From contig NZ_CP087196.1 of NCBI RefSeq assembly GCF_024749285.1, positions 2,294,001 to 2,358,000 of the forward strand: 64,000 bases of DNA, in the 5' to 3' direction. This stretch comes from Pseudomonas sp. B21-015 (GTDB lineage Bacteria; Pseudomonadota; Gammaproteobacteria; Pseudomonadales; Pseudomonadaceae). The position numbers and the translations under genes were made by a program. Under the pieces are notes generated by a model. It was given only the letters and a program-made list of their open reading frames with translations, searched no databases and was not told the DNA's origin. Positions 1 through 9,146 of the stretch are shown here, piece by piece (the first letter of the stretch is position 1; the number at the start of each line of letters is the position of its first letter).

Positions 1-136
1 AGCCATTGGGTAAATTTTGTGTAAGGTCTGTACCGGCTTCTTTACGGTGCCTGTACAGACAAACCTTTATGATCGACCACAATCCGGTGGGATGGTTAAT
101 CCCGTCCATCTGAAAGTGCTATTGAAGGAGATTCGG

Positions 137-955
137 ATGCAGATGAACCCCAACAGAGACACCCAGCTGTGCATGTCGCTCTCAGGGCGCCCCGGCAATT
201 TCGGCCTGCGGTTTCACAATCATCTGTATGAGCAACTGGGCCTGAATTTTTACTACAAAGCCTTCAGCAGCCAGGACCTGACGGGCGCTGTCAGTGGCAT
301 CCGCGCTCTGGGCATTCGGGGTTGTGGCGTGTCGATGCCGTTCAAGGAAGCCTGTATTGCGCTGGTCGATGAGCTGGACGCATCGGCTGAGGCCATTCAA
401 TCGATCAACACTATCGTCAACACCCACGGCCACCTCAAGGCTTACAACACCGATTACATTGCCATCGCCCAGTTGCTCGAAACCCATCAGGTACCCAAAG
501 ACTCGACTTTTGCCCTGCGCGGCAGCGGCGGCATGGCCAAGGCCGTGGCCAGTGCCCTGCGCGATGGCGGCTACAAAAACGGTCTGATCGTGGCCCGCAA
601 CGAGCGCGCCGGGCGTGCTTTGGCCGAATCGTTGGGTTACTCATGGCAGGCGGAACTGGGGGGGCAGCGCCCGCAGATGCTGATCAACGTCACGCCGATC
701 GGCATGACCGGCGGGCCGGAAGCCGATCAACTGGCGTTCGACCCTGAAGCCATCGCTGCCGCCGAGATTGTCTTCGATGTGGTAGCGATTCCCTCGGAAA
801 CACCGCTGATCGTGCGCGCGCGCGCCGAAGGCAAACGAGTGATCACCGGGCTGGAAGTGATTGCCATCCAGGCGCTGGAACAGTTCGTGTTGTACACCGG
901 CGTGCGGCCGACCGATGAGCAGTTCCAGAAAGCCGTGGCGTTTGCCCGGAGCTGA
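137..955 (+). CDS. Shikimate dehydrogenase family protein (AroE-like)
   Basis: Predicted NADP-dependent shikimate/quinate-type dehydrogenase of 272 residues. The ATG at 137 is chosen because GAAGGAG lies 6 bases before it; the open frame continues upstream to 17 without a better start. The substrate half shows the serine pair SLS (residues 14-16), GVSMPFKE with the catalytic-type lysine (about K70) and YNTDY with the aspartate (about D106). The Rossmann half begins with RGSGGMAKA near residue 128. Length matches the family. The gene stands alone, outside any visible aromatic-biosynthesis operon, so it may be one of the AroE-like paralogues rather than the housekeeping AroE; the sequence alone cannot separate these. 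Confidence 0.85.
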   Translation: MQMNPNRDTQLCMSLSGRPGNFGLRFHNHLYEQLGLNFYYKAFSSQDLTGAVSGIRALGIRGCGVSMPFKEACIALVDELDASAEAIQSINTIVNTHGHLKAYNTDYIAIAQLLETHQVPKDSTFALRGSGGMAKAVASALRDGGYKNGLIVARNERAGRALAESLGYSWQAELGGQRPQMLINVTPIGMTGGPEADQLAFDPEAIAAAEIVFDVVAIPSETPLIVRARAEGKRVITGLEVIAIQALEQFVLYTGVRPTDEQFQKAVAFARS

Positions 956-974
956 ATTCCGATTATTGGTTGGA

Positions 975-1086
975 CCTGTGGCGAGGGAGCTTGCTCCCGT
1001 TCGGCTGCGAAGCAGTCGCAAAACCGGCAAACCCGGCTAACGGGGCCGCTTCGCGACCCAACGGGAGCAAGCTCCCTCGCCACAGG
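975..1086. repeat. REPIN-like inverted repeat (GTGGCGAGGGAGC type)
   Basis: Two inverted arms, CCTGTGGCGAGGGAGCTTGC and its complement, separated by about 60 bases, lie between convergent gene ends. The same arm recurs at 31364 and 51769. Confidence 0.8.
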
Positions 1087-1112
1087 GAGCTCGGCACAGC
1101 GGGAGCACGGGT

Positions 1113-1760
1113 CTATTCGAGGCGTGCCAGTCGTTCTTCCAGCGCCGCAATCCGCGCTTCAAGCTCTTCGATTCGTTCAACCGACACGCCGCCACTGGCG
1201 CCACGCTCCACCGGATTCTGCCGGGCCGCCAGGATGGCTTCGATATCCGCCGGATCGCCCAGTGCATGCATGTAACGGTCTTCGCGCTGGCCGGCCTGGC
1301 GCGGGATCAGCAGCGCCAGACCTCTGGCAATCAGGCGTTCGAGCTGATGCACCACCTGCTCGGCATCTTCGAAGTCATGCATGCGGCCACTGCGGGTCAG
1401 CAGCTCGTTGACTGTCTGCGGACCGCGCAAGAACAGCAGCCCGGTCAGAATCACCTGCGCCGGCACCAGTTCCAGTGCCTTATCGACCCGATGTTCCCAG
1501 CGGTCGGCACGGCTGCCCATCACCAGTCGGGTGAAGCCGCGACCTTCAAGGGCTCGCAGGCTCTGGCCGACCTGGCCCTGGCTGAGGTTCATCACCGGTT
1601 CGCGGCTGGTTTTCTGGTTGCAGGCAATCATCAGGGCATTGAGGGTCAGCGGGTAGGTTTCCGCACTGGTGGCCTGTTTCTCGATCAACGAGCCCAGAAT
1701 GCGGATTTCCGTGCTGTTGAGCCGTGGTTCGTCGAAGGTCGTTTCTTGCTCAGTGCTCAT
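1113..1760 (-). CDS. YceH family protein (DUF480)
   Basis: Protein of 215 residues matching the YceH/DUF480 family, which has two winged-helix domains and no established biochemical role. The family-typical N-terminal stretch [16 protein letters not shown] and [18 protein letters not shown] are visible at residues 15-55, and a C-terminal coiled coil ([15 protein letters not shown]) closes the protein. The start ATG is followed by the acidic leader MSTEQETTF. It is transcribed convergently with the AroE-like gene across a REPIN. Family assignment is confident; function is unknown. Confidence 0.85.
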   Translation of the reverse strand: MSTEQETTFDEPRLNSTEIRILGSLIEKQATSAETYPLTLNALMIACNQKTSREPVMNLSQGQVGQSLRALEGRGFTRLVMGSRADRWEHRVDKALELVPAQVILTGLLFLRGPQTVNELLTRSGRMHDFEDAEQVVHQLERLIARGLALLIPRQAGQREDRYMHALGDPADIEAILAARQNPVERGASGGVSVERIEELEARIAALEERLARLE

Positions 1761-1888
1761 CGCGCTATTCCCTAGGCAGTCGAGCCGCCTAGCCTAATCC
1801 TTGCTGAATAAAAGACAAGTCGCAGGGCGCGCCAGCATGGCTATAATCGCCCCACGCTTTTTTACTCCTGTCACTACATGAGATTGCC

Positions 1889-2398
1889 ATGACCATTTCT
1901 CTCTATGCCGCTTCCGTTCCGGTTTTCCAGCAAATGCTCAACGCCTTGAGCAACAACCTGAGCAAGGCTGAAGCCCACGCCACCGCGAAAAACATCGACC
2001 CGAACGCGTTTCTGCAAGCCCGCCTGTACCCGGACATGTTCCCGCTGGTGCGTCAGGTGCAGATCGCCGTTGATTTCGCCAAAGGCGTTTCGGCGCGCCT
2101 GGCTGAAGTCGAACTGCCGAAATACGATGACACCGAAACCACCTTCGCCGAACTGCAAGCGTTGATCGCCAAGGTCCTGGCCTTCATCGGCGAGATCAAG
2201 CCTGAGCAGATCGATGGCAAGGAAGGCATCGAAATCGTTACCCGTCCAGGCACGCCTAAAGAGAAGCGCTTCACTGGCCAGGCTTACCTGCTGAGCTATG
2301 GTCTGCCGCAGTTCTTCTTCCATGTCACCACCGCTTACGCACTGCTGCGTCACAACGGTGTGGAAGTAGGCAAGCGCGATTACATGGGCGCGTTCTAA
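1889..2398 (+). CDS. DUF1993 domain-containing protein
   Basis: A 169-residue protein resembling the DUF1993 family, all-helical and related in fold to DinB-like proteins. Seen: the start MTISLYAASVPVFQQMLNAL and the C-terminal QFFFHVTTAYALLRHNGVEVG, both typical of the family. No signal peptide or membrane segment. A TATAAT hexamer at 1841-1846 could be part of its promoter, but no good -35 accompanies it. It ends just before a strong terminator. The reaction, if any, is not known. Confidence 0.8.
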   Translation: MTISLYAASVPVFQQMLNALSNNLSKAEAHATAKNIDPNAFLQARLYPDMFPLVRQVQIAVDFAKGVSARLAEVELPKYDDTETTFAELQALIAKVLAFIGEIKPEQIDGKEGIEIVTRPGTPKEKRFTGQAYLLSYGLPQFFFHVTTAYALLRHNGVEVGKRDYMGAF

Positions 2399-2411
2399 AC
2401 CGCTCAGGTAC

Positions 2412-2450
2412 AAAAAAGCCCGCCAAGGTTTACGCCTTGGCGGGCTTTTT
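2412..2450 (+). terminator. Intrinsic terminator after DUF1993 gene
   Basis: GCCCGCCAAGG pairs with CCTTGGCGGGC around a short loop, with A-runs before and a T-run after, so it can work in both directions. Confidence 0.9.
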
Positions 2451-2476
2451 CGTTTTGTTCTGGGCTAGACAATCTT

Positions 2477-2546
2477 CTGTAGGAGCCAGGCTTGCCGGCG
2501 AAGGCGTACTTGAGATCGCTTTCGCCGGCAAGCCTGGCTCCTACAG
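2477..2546. repeat. Inverted repeat (TGTAGGAGCCAGGCTTGCCGG type)
   Basis: Near-perfect inverted arms CTGTAGGAGCCAGGCTTGCC and complement with a 26-base centre. A REP variant different from the other families in the window, placed at the 3' end of sstT. Confidence 0.8.
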
Positions 2547-2554
2547 GTGCATTG

Positions 2555-3805
2555 TTATGCCAGACGCCGGGCTTCCCGGGCTTTCTGGGTCTTCTGTTCC
2601 TCACCCTGGCACGCAGCCGCGGTGAACAGCACGTCGGTGGAGGAATTCAGCGCGGTTTCCGCCGAGTCCTGCAACACACCGATGATGAAGCCGACCGCCA
2701 CCACTTGCATGGCGATTTCGCTGGGGATGCCGAACAGGCTGCACGCCAGCGGAATCAGCAACAACGAACCGCCGGCCACGCCCGAAGCGCCACAGGCACA
2801 GATCGCCGCGACAATGCTGAGCAGAATGGCCGTCGGAATATCCACGGCGATGCCCAGGGTGTGCACGGCGGCCAGGGTCAGCACGGTGATGGTGATCGCC
2901 GCGCCGGCCATGTTGATGGTGGCGCCGAGCGGGATCGATACTGAATAGGTGTCTTCGTGCAGGCCCAGACGCTTGCTCAACTCCAGATTGACCGGAATGT
3001 TCGCCGCCGAACTGCGGGTGAAGAAGGCGGTGATGCCGCTCTCGCGCAGGCAGGTGAGTACCAGCGGATACGGGTTGCGACGCAGCTTCCAGAACACGAT
3101 AGCCGGGTTCATCACCAGCGCCACGAACAGCATGCAGCCCAGCAGCACCGCCAGCAGGTGCATATAACCGATCAACGCGCCGAAACCGGAGGTGGCGAGG
3201 GTCGAAGCCACCAGGCCGAAGATCCCCAGCGGCGCAAAACGAATCACCAGGCGCACAATCACGGTCACGCCATTGGACAGGTCGCCCAGCACTTCGCGCG
3301 TCGTCTCGCCAGCATGGCGGATCGCAATGCCCATGCCGATCGCCCACGCCAGAATGCCGATGAAGTTGGCGTTCATCAGTGCGCTGACCGGGTTATCGAC
3401 CACGCTGAGCAGCAGGCTTTGCAGCACTTCGCTGATGCCGCCCGGTGCGGTCACCGCAACATCCTGGGTAGCCAGCACCAGACTCGACGGAAACAGCGAG
3501 CTGGCAATCACCGCCACCGCGGCCGCCGCGAAGGTGCCCAGCAGGTACAGAAACAGAATCGGCCGGATATGGGTTTCCTGGCCGTGCTTGTGGTTGGCAA
3601 TCGACGCCATGACCAGCACGAACACCAGAATCGGCGCGACAGCCTTGAGCGCCGAGACGAACACTTTGCCAATGAAAGCGGTGGACTTGGCCAGCTCAGG
3701 CGCGAACAACGCCAAGGCAATCCCGGCGATCAGGCCGATGATGATTTGCGTGACCAGGCTGCTGCGTTGCAGTCGTTGCAAGAGAGAAGGGGATGAAGCG
3801 GTCAT
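2555..3805 (-). CDS. sstT: Sodium/serine-threonine symporter SstT
   Basis: Inner-membrane Na+-coupled serine/threonine importer of the DAACS (SLC1-like) family, 416 residues from the ATG at 3805. An upstream in-frame extension to 3871 is rejected because homologues start near [12 protein letters not shown]. Hydrophobic segments run through the whole protein, beginning with [18 protein letters not shown]. The substrate-site stretch [20 protein letters not shown] and the later [10 protein letters not shown] and [17 protein letters not shown] signatures are all present. It is a single gene, transcribed away from the MFS gene and ending in a REP-type repeat. Confidence 0.93.
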   Translation of the reverse strand: MTASSPSLLQRLQRSSLVTQIIIGLIAGIALALFAPELAKSTAFIGKVFVSALKAVAPILVFVLVMASIANHKHGQETHIRPILFLYLLGTFAAAAVAVIASSLFPSSLVLATQDVAVTAPGGISEVLQSLLLSVVDNPVSALMNANFIGILAWAIGMGIAIRHAGETTREVLGDLSNGVTVIVRLVIRFAPLGIFGLVASTLATSGFGALIGYMHLLAVLLGCMLFVALVMNPAIVFWKLRRNPYPLVLTCLRESGITAFFTRSSAANIPVNLELSKRLGLHEDTYSVSIPLGATINMAGAAITITVLTLAAVHTLGIAVDIPTAILLSIVAAICACGASGVAGGSLLLIPLACSLFGIPSEIAMQVVAVGFIIGVLQDSAETALNSSTDVLFTAAACQGEEQKTQKAREARRLA

Positions 3806-4136
3806 AACGGCATCTCTGATTTTATTAGGGTGCAGGGTTCTGCTCATGCAGCAAAAAGCCGGGCAGGCCACATGGCGGGAACCGAAGGGGTCGCCGCATC
3901 AATGCCAATGAATGGCCGATGAGCAAAGTGTAAGTACCGCAGGCCGCGGACTTTATCACAGCGTAGCCGCGATCCTTCAGACCTGTGACGATCTGCCACC
4001 CGATTGTTCAACGAGATTTGCAGGTTCGTGCAACTTCGCCCGGAAACACTCTGTTAAGCTTCGCCATCCTCATTTTCATGTTCTGCCAGTGGGCCTCTGG
4101 GTTGTCGCTGGTGTCGTCGTTTTCCTGGAGTTCTGC

Positions 4137-5291
4137 ATGCTGTTGCCCATTCTTCTGTTGTCCGCCGCCGGTTTCACGGTGCTGACCACGGAATTCATCA
4201 TCGTCGGCCTGTTACCGGCAATCGCCCGTGATCTGGACGTCAGCATTCCTCAAGCGGGTTTGCTGGTGACCCTGTTTGCGTTCACCGTGGCCGCGTTCGG
4301 GCCGTTCCTGACGGCGTACTTCGCAAGGTTTGAACGACGCAAACTGTTCATCAGTGTGTTGATCATGTTCGGCCTGGCCAACACGCTGGCGGCATTTGCG
4401 CCGAATATTTGGGTGATGGCCATCGCCCGGTTGATTCCGGCGCTGGGGCTGCCGGTGTTCTGGGCGTTGGCCAGTGAAACCGCGGTGGACATCGTCGGGC
4501 CGGACTACGCCGGGCGGGCCATCGCCAAGGTCGGTTTCGGCATCGTCTGCGCCACGGTGTTTGGCATTCCTGTCGGCACGCTGATTTCCGACGCGTTCGG
4601 CTGGCGCAGTGCTTTCGGCATTCTGGCGGTGATCGCGTTTGCCAAGGCGCTGCTGCTGTTTATCTACCTGCCGAAAACCAGCCTGCACCAGCACCAGGTG
4701 AGTTTCCGTTCACAGTTCAAGATCCTGCGCAGCCCGCTGATGCTGGGGCATGTACTGCTGTCGATCCTGGTGTTCAGCGGCATGTTCACCGCTTACACCT
4801 ACCTGGCGGACATCCTTGAGCGCCTCGCCGGTTTCAATGGCACGGTGGTCGGCTGGTGCCTGATGGGCTTCGGTGCGGTCGGGCTGATCGGCAACTCGCT
4901 GGGCGGCCGCGCGGTGGATCGTCACCCGCTGATTGCTTCTGTGACGTTTTGCGCGTTCATGATTGCCGGCATGGTAACGCTGGTGCCGAACATTCATTCG
5001 CCGCTGGGGCTGGCGGCGGCGATGGGGATTTGGGGCGTGACCCAGGCGGCGTTGTTCCTGGTCAGTCATGTGCGTTTGATGAAGGCTGCGCCTGAAGCGC
5101 CGGCCTTTGCTGCGTCGCTGAACATTGCCGGGGCCAACCTCGGGATCGGACTGGGTGCGATGGTCGGTGGTCGGGTGATCGACAGTGTCGGCCTGGGCGG
5201 GCTGGGTTTCGCAGCCGCCGGTTTTATCCTTGTCTCGATCCTGTTGGCGATGGCGCTGATGACCTTCAAACCCCGGGAAATCTGCGCCTGA
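4137..5291 (+). CDS. MFS transporter, drug/arabinose-efflux type
   Basis: Twelve-helix major facilitator of 384 residues, resembling the AraJ/YdhP-type H+ antiporters (DHA1 family). The ATG at 4137 follows CTGGAG at 4125; it begins directly with the first membrane helix (MLLPILLLSAAGFTVLTTEF), as these proteins do. Motif A-like FARFERRKLF lies after helix 2, and ALASETAVDIVGPDYAGRA is in the helix 4-5 region. Substrate unknown. It converges with nhaR 4 bases downstream. Confidence 0.85.
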   Translation: MLLPILLLSAAGFTVLTTEFIIVGLLPAIARDLDVSIPQAGLLVTLFAFTVAAFGPFLTAYFARFERRKLFISVLIMFGLANTLAAFAPNIWVMAIARLIPALGLPVFWALASETAVDIVGPDYAGRAIAKVGFGIVCATVFGIPVGTLISDAFGWRSAFGILAVIAFAKALLLFIYLPKTSLHQHQVSFRSQFKILRSPLMLGHVLLSILVFSGMFTAYTYLADILERLAGFNGTVVGWCLMGFGAVGLIGNSLGGRAVDRHPLIASVTFCAFMIAGMVTLVPNIHSPLGLAAAMGIWGVTQAALFLVSHVRLMKAAPEAPAFAASLNIAGANLGIGLGAMVGGRVIDSVGLGGLGFAAAGFILVSILLAMALMTFKPREICA

Positions 5292-5295
5292 GGCG

Positions 5296-6195
5296 TCACA
5301 TCTCGGTGAACAGCTCGCGTCGGGCACCTTCGGTAATGGCGACAATGCCGGGGTGCTTGACCTTGCGTTCAACTGAAATGGCATAGAACGATTCGCTCAC
5401 CGCGTCGGTCTGGCCGATCAACTCCACGCTGCATTGGCGTTTCACTTCGTCGGCAATCACGCTCGGGCCGATGAATATCCCGCTGCCGGATTGGCCGAAG
5501 GCCTGCATTAAAGCGCTGTCGTCGAACTCGCCGACGATTCGAGGCTGAATCTGCTGTTCGGCAAACCAGCGTTGCAAGCGACTGCGTACCACGGTTTCCG
5601 GCCCGGGGATCAGCAGCGGGGCGCCGTGCAGGCTGCGGGGGAAATCCTGGCCATAACGCGCTGCCAGTTCAGCGGTGGCGAAGAAGCTGATGCCGCATTC
5701 ACCGAGTTTCTGGCTGTAGCCCTTGATGTCCAGATGCGAGGGCATCGGGCTGTCGGAAATCACCAGATCCAGGCGCTGAATCGCCAGGTCGGCAAGCAAA
5801 CGTTCCAGTTTGTCTTCGCGACAGGTGATACGCAGCGGTTCGCTCAACTCCATGGTCGGTGCAATCAATCGATAAACGATCGATTTGGGCACCACATCGG
5901 CGACGCCCACCCGAAACAGAATCTGTTGCTCATTGGGCTGCGCCCGCAGCATCAGCTCCAATTCGCCACCGAGTTGAAACATCTGCTCGGCGTAGGGCAG
6001 GGTCTGACGCCCGGCTTCAGTGAGTTCCAGCTGCCGGCCGACCCGGCGAAACAACTCGATGCCATAGGTTTGCTCGAGCAGGGAAATCTGCCCGCTGATG
6101 GTCTGTGGTGTCAGGTTCAACTGCTCGCAGGCGCGCACGATGCTGCCGGTCTTGGCCACCACCCAGAAATAATGCAGCTGTCGGTAATTCAGCAT
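5296..6195 (-). CDS. nhaR: LysR-family transcriptional activator NhaR
   Basis: LysR-type regulator of 299 residues that matches NhaR, the Na+-responsive activator of the NhaA antiporter in enterobacteria. The N-terminal helix-turn-helix (NYRQLHYFWVVAKTGSIVRA then LNLTPQTISGQISLLEQ) and the effector domain with FRVGVADVVPKSIVYR are typical of NhaR. GGGGAA precedes the ATG. No nhaA antiporter gene is nearby, so its targets here are unknown; the divergent neighbour is a small lipoprotein gene followed by terC. Confidence 0.85.
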   Translation of the reverse strand: MLNYRQLHYFWVVAKTGSIVRACEQLNLTPQTISGQISLLEQTYGIELFRRVGRQLELTEAGRQTLPYAEQMFQLGGELELMLRAQPNEQQILFRVGVADVVPKSIVYRLIAPTMELSEPLRITCREDKLERLLADLAIQRLDLVISDSPMPSHLDIKGYSQKLGECGISFFATAELAARYGQDFPRSLHGAPLLIPGPETVVRSRLQRWFAEQQIQPRIVGEFDDSALMQAFGQSGSGIFIGPSVIADEVKRQCSVELIGQTDAVSESFYAISVERKVKHPGIVAITEGARRELFTEM

Positions 6196-6351
6196 TCATG
6201 TTCCCCGTAGGGTATGTTTTGCTATGGATTCGTAAAAACCGAAGTATAACCGCTTAAAATACGAATTTTCCTGAAGTATTTTCCTCTTTAGACTGCCTCG
6301 CTATCGACGGAGCGCCATTTGGGCTTTGTCTGTTCTATCGAGGAAAGCATC

Positions 6352-6594
6352 ATGAAGCTTAAAACCCCCGCGCTGCTGATCACCTCTTTATTGGTGTTGG
6401 CCGGCTGCGACCAGGCCGAGAAGAGCGCCCAGCAACTGATGGGCAAGGCTGCCGAAACCGCCAAACAGGCGATTGACGATACCCACAAAGCCGCCGAGCA
6501 AGCGTTGAGCGATGCCACCGGTGGCCTGATCAGCAAGAAAGAACAACCGGCCAAAGAGTCGGACAAAACCGAATCTTCGTCCCAGGAAATCTAA
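6352..6594 (+). CDS. Small lipoprotein
   Basis: An 80-residue predicted outer- or inner-membrane lipoprotein. A signal peptide (MKLKTPALLITSLLVLAGC) ends in the lipobox LAGC, with cysteine at residue 19. The mature part is a charged, alanine-rich helix (KAAETAKQAIDDTHKAAEQA) ending in a Lys/Glu/Ser-rich tail. AGGAAAG lies just before the ATG at 6352. It resembles small Pseudomonas lipoproteins of unknown role. It may be cotranscribed with terC 28 bases downstream. Confidence 0.75.
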   Translation: MKLKTPALLITSLLVLAGCDQAEKSAQQLMGKAAETAKQAIDDTHKAAEQALSDATGGLISKKEQPAKESDKTESSSQEI

Positions 6595-6622
6595 ACCGTC
6601 TACAACCAGTCAGGACTGACCC

Positions 6623-7372
6623 ATGGAATACCTTTTAGAACTTGCTGCAAGCCCCACCGCCTGGGTCGCCCTGGCCACGCTGGTGGTGATGGAAATCGTG
6701 CTCGGCATCGATAACCTGATCTTCATCTCGATCCTCACCAACAAGCTGCCCGAACAGCATCGCCAGAAGGCGCGGCGCATCGGTATCGGCATGGCGTTGA
6801 TCCTGCGCCTGGCGCTGTTGAGCACCATCGCGTTCATCGTTCAGTTGACGGCGCCTGTGATCGAGATTCTTGGTCATGCGTTCTCCTGGAAGGACATGAT
6901 CCTGGTCGCCGGCGGCCTGTTCCTGTTGTGGAAGGCGACCACCGAGATCCATCACAGCATGGACCCGTCGCCGGAAGATCCGACGTCGGCCACCTCGACC
7001 GTGACCCTGGGCTTTGCCGCCGCGATCGGTCAGATCCTGATGCTGGACATGGTGTTCTCTATCGACAGCATCATTACTGCTGTCGGCATGACCGAGCATT
7101 TGCCGATCATGATCATCGCGGTGGTGGTGTCGGTACTGGTGATGTTGTTGGCGGCTGATCCTCTGGCCAAGTTCATCAACGACAACCCGACGGTGGTGAT
7201 GCTGGCGCTGGGCTTCCTGATCATGATCGGCATGACGCTGATCGCCGAAGGTTTCGGCGCCCACGTACCAAAAGGCTACGTCTACGCGGCCATGGCATTC
7301 TCGGCGACGATCGAAGGCTTGAACATGCTGTCTCGGCGGGCCAGGCAGAAGCGTGTAGCCGCTGAAGCTTAA
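6623..7372 (+). CDS. TerC family integral membrane protein
   Basis: A 249-residue membrane protein of the TerC family (also called the YkoY/Alx type), implicated in metal ion, especially manganese, homeostasis and in tellurite resistance. About seven hydrophobic segments are visible, with the two diagnostic acidic motifs EIVLGIDN (residues 23-30) and [15 protein letters not shown] (near residue 145). The start has GGACTGACC before it. No other ter genes are present, so a general metal-efflux or metalation role is more likely than a tellurite operon. It ends in an intrinsic terminator. Confidence 0.88.
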   Translation: MEYLLELAASPTAWVALATLVVMEIVLGIDNLIFISILTNKLPEQHRQKARRIGIGMALILRLALLSTIAFIVQLTAPVIEILGHAFSWKDMILVAGGLFLLWKATTEIHHSMDPSPEDPTSATSTVTLGFAAAIGQILMLDMVFSIDSIITAVGMTEHLPIMIIAVVVSVLVMLLAADPLAKFINDNPTVVMLALGFLIMIGMTLIAEGFGAHVPKGYVYAAMAFSATIEGLNMLSRRARQKRVAAEA

Positions 7373-7389
7373 CCTTCATTAAACGAAAC

Positions 7390-7421
7390 GGCCGCCTGAA
7401 CTCGAAAGAGTCCAGGCGGCC
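7390..7421. terminator. Intrinsic terminator after terC
   Basis: GGCCGCCTG-A-ACTC / GAGT-C-CAGGCGGCC stem around GAAA, followed by AGTTT; it serves terC and probably the convergent small gene at 7474. Confidence 0.85.
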
Positions 7422-7473
7422 AGTTTAAGGCGCTCCCACATGGATTCGTTTTTGTATGACTGAAAAGCGCCAG

Positions 7474-7644
7474 TCAGTGCGCGGTGGCGGGGTGTCCAGC
7501 CGGCTTATCGGTTTTCGTTGCAGGCGCTGATTGAGCCGGGTGGTGATGGTGCCGGCGGGTAATACGCAAAACGCCCCACAGCATGGCGGCAGCCACCGCC
7601 ATCCAGCCGGAAATCAACATTACAATGGTCATTGTCAGGCTCAT
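7474..7644 (-). CDS. Small single-pass membrane protein, histidine-rich tail
   Basis: A 56-residue protein starting at the ATG at 7644, with GAGGAGG 5 bases upstream; the longer frame from 7677 is rejected on that basis. One hydrophobic helix (TIVMLISGWMAVAAAMLWGV) is followed by RITRRHHHH and a Pro/Ala/Lys tail. No recognised family. The histidine run could bind metal, which would fit the terC neighbour, but that is only inference. Confidence 0.6.
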   Translation of the reverse strand: MSLTMTIVMLISGWMAVAAAMLWGVLRITRRHHHHPAQSAPATKTDKPAGHPATAH

Positions 7645-7869
7645 CAGTGCCTCCTCTTTGCCCTGCAGCGGGCGCACACTCTTCCTTGGTAAATGACAGT
7701 CTAGCCGCTGCTGTGTTTCAGGCTATTGACCAAAGGTCGCCTGTCATCAACCCGTTCGCTCTATCGAATGCAATCAACTGCCGGTTAAGGCTATACCGCT
7801 GTCGTGCGGCATCCTATGATCGGCGGCCAAGCCGGGAGTTCGATTGCCTGGCGTCTGAACAAGAGAGTG

Positions 7870-8544
7870 ATGATGGTGCGGGTATTTTCTCGAATTCGAT
7901 CTTTGGCGCTGATCGTTGGCTGCGTTGCCGGCCTGGCTGGCTGCGCGGGGAGCGTGGCGCCCGAGATCAAGCGTCTGCCGGAACGTGTCGAACTCAGCGG
8001 TACGTTCTATCGCGGGCAAAGTTATCAAAGCGGGCCTCAGGTGCTGGCCAGCCTGTTGTCCCAACAGGACATCGTGATCACCCCGGGGTTGCTCGAAAAG
8101 CCCCTGCATTTACCGGGTGCCGAAGACCGGTTGCAGCAGAACATGCAAAACCTCGCCCGCGAGTACGGGATGGTGGTTTATCCCCTCGACAGCCATTTGC
8201 CGGCGCTGTTGGCCCAGGTCGCGGCCGGTTACCCGGTGATGGTGCGCTTCACCGAAGGTTCGGCGTTCTGGGCGGGACCCCGATACGCCATTCTCGCTGG
8301 TTACAACCGTCAGAAGCAGACCGTATTGCTGCGCACCGGGATGGATCGTCGGTTGCTGATGGGGTTCGGTTCCTTTGAATCGGCGTTCGAGAATGCCGGT
8401 GGCTGGGCTGTATTGATCCAGAAGCCGGAGCAGATTCCGGCCAATGTCGATCAGCCGCGCTGGCTGAAAGCGGCGAGCGATCTTGCCCAGTCAGGTCAGG
8501 AGCAGGCGGCAGCCAGGGCGAAGAAGGCGTTGAGCGCGAAGTAA
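7870..8544 (+). CDS. Lipoprotein with degenerate C39-like papain-fold domain
   Basis: Lipoprotein of about 224 residues: signal SLALIVGCVAGLAGCAG with lipobox LAGC near residue 26. The rest resembles the C39-like cysteine peptidase domain found in Pseudomonas lipoproteins (usual pattern: QxxxxCGPAALA then H-x-x-x-x-x-GY). Here the cysteine position reads SYQSGPQVLASLL (about residues 50-62, Cys to Ser) and the histidine position reads RYAILAGYN (about 138, His to Arg). So it is probably a non-catalytic relative. AAGAGAG precedes the tandem ATGs at 7870/7873; the longer frame from 7804 would bury the signal peptide. It could act in secretion or binding; function is unknown. Confidence 0.65.
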   Translation: MMVRVFSRIRSLALIVGCVAGLAGCAGSVAPEIKRLPERVELSGTFYRGQSYQSGPQVLASLLSQQDIVITPGLLEKPLHLPGAEDRLQQNMQNLAREYGMVVYPLDSHLPALLAQVAAGYPVMVRFTEGSAFWAGPRYAILAGYNRQKQTVLLRTGMDRRLLMGFGSFESAFENAGGWAVLIQKPEQIPANVDQPRWLKAASDLAQSGQEQAAARAKKALSAK

Positions 8545-8636
8545 GTTCCGCTCGTCATCGGCATGGCACTGCCACGCTATGCTGGAGTCTCAGGTAGAGG
8601 GTCCGGACTTTTCCGGGTCCATGATCAGGAGGCGCC

Positions 8637-8852
8637 ATGGCACATTCCAATACCCCCACTGGTCCGCACTCGTCTGAGCATTCGTCCGATAATGAGTTGG
8701 GGTTCGACCCCGATTCCCCGGACGTTGCCGATCCTCAGGTCGATCCCATCGGGCCCGCCAAGGCGCCCAGGGATGTAAAGCCGGGTGAGGAGGGCAAGAA
8801 GGCCCCGGCAAAGCCTTACGATCCACTTGGCGATCTGAAACCCAAGCCCTAG
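8637..8852 (+). CDS. Small Asp/Pro-rich hypothetical protein
   Basis: A 71-residue hydrophilic protein with AGGAGG 7 bases before the ATG. It lacks hydrophobic segments and is rich in Asp, Pro, Gly and Lys, with the core GFDPDSPDVADPQVDPIG and the end KPYDPLGDLKPKP. It looks intrinsically disordered. Similar short proteins occur in other pseudomonads, but I cannot assign a function. It is followed 12 bases later by a second gene of the same style (8865), suggesting an operon of two related small proteins. Confidence 0.7.
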   Translation: MAHSNTPTGPHSSEHSSDNELGFDPDSPDVADPQVDPIGPAKAPRDVKPGEEGKKAPAKPYDPLGDLKPKP

Positions 8853-8864
8853 TCAGAGGTGCAT

Positions 8865-9089
8865 ATGTCTACCGATTCGAGCTTCGACGACAAACGTCCA
8901 GATCCTCCAGACAGTGTTCCAACAACCCCCGAAGACGACCTGGATCCGGTGATGGATCCGGACAGCCCGTTAAGGGATCCGTTGGCCAGACCGACAGTGG
9001 TGCCGACGAAGCATCCGCAGGGTTGGAAAGACCCGAGTGCCGGGGATGGCATTCCGGATGACGATCAGATGCCGTTGCCTAATGATTAA
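8865..9089 (+). CDS. Second small Asp/Pro-rich hypothetical protein
   Basis: A 74-residue hydrophilic protein. AGAGG at 8855-8859 favours the ATG at 8865 over a GTG at 8859. It shares the DPDSP word with its upstream neighbour (VMDPDSPLRDP) and is likewise Asp/Pro-rich with no hydrophobic segment, ending DGIPDDDQMPLPND. The two genes may be diverged tandem copies. Function is unknown. It ends just before a strong palindromic terminator. Confidence 0.65.
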   Translation: MSTDSSFDDKRPDPPDSVPTTPEDDLDPVMDPDSPLRDPLARPTVVPTKHPQGWKDPSAGDGIPDDDQMPLPND

Positions 9090-9097
9090 TCCCGGCC

Positions 9098-9131
9098 AAA
9101 AGAAAGCCCCGAATATTCGGGGCTTTCTTTT
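9098..9131. terminator. Bidirectional intrinsic terminator
   Basis: A perfect 34-base palindrome with arms AAAAGAAAGCCCCGAAT and its complement, A-run on one side and T-run on the other. It serves both the small-protein operon and convergent pbpG. Confidence 0.92.
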
Positions 9132-9146
9132 GGAGGCGTTTCTAGC

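Noticed and set aside
1..136. Upstream extension of the AroE-like gene to position 17
   Set aside because: The leader translation is not family-like and the ribosome site fits the ATG at 137.
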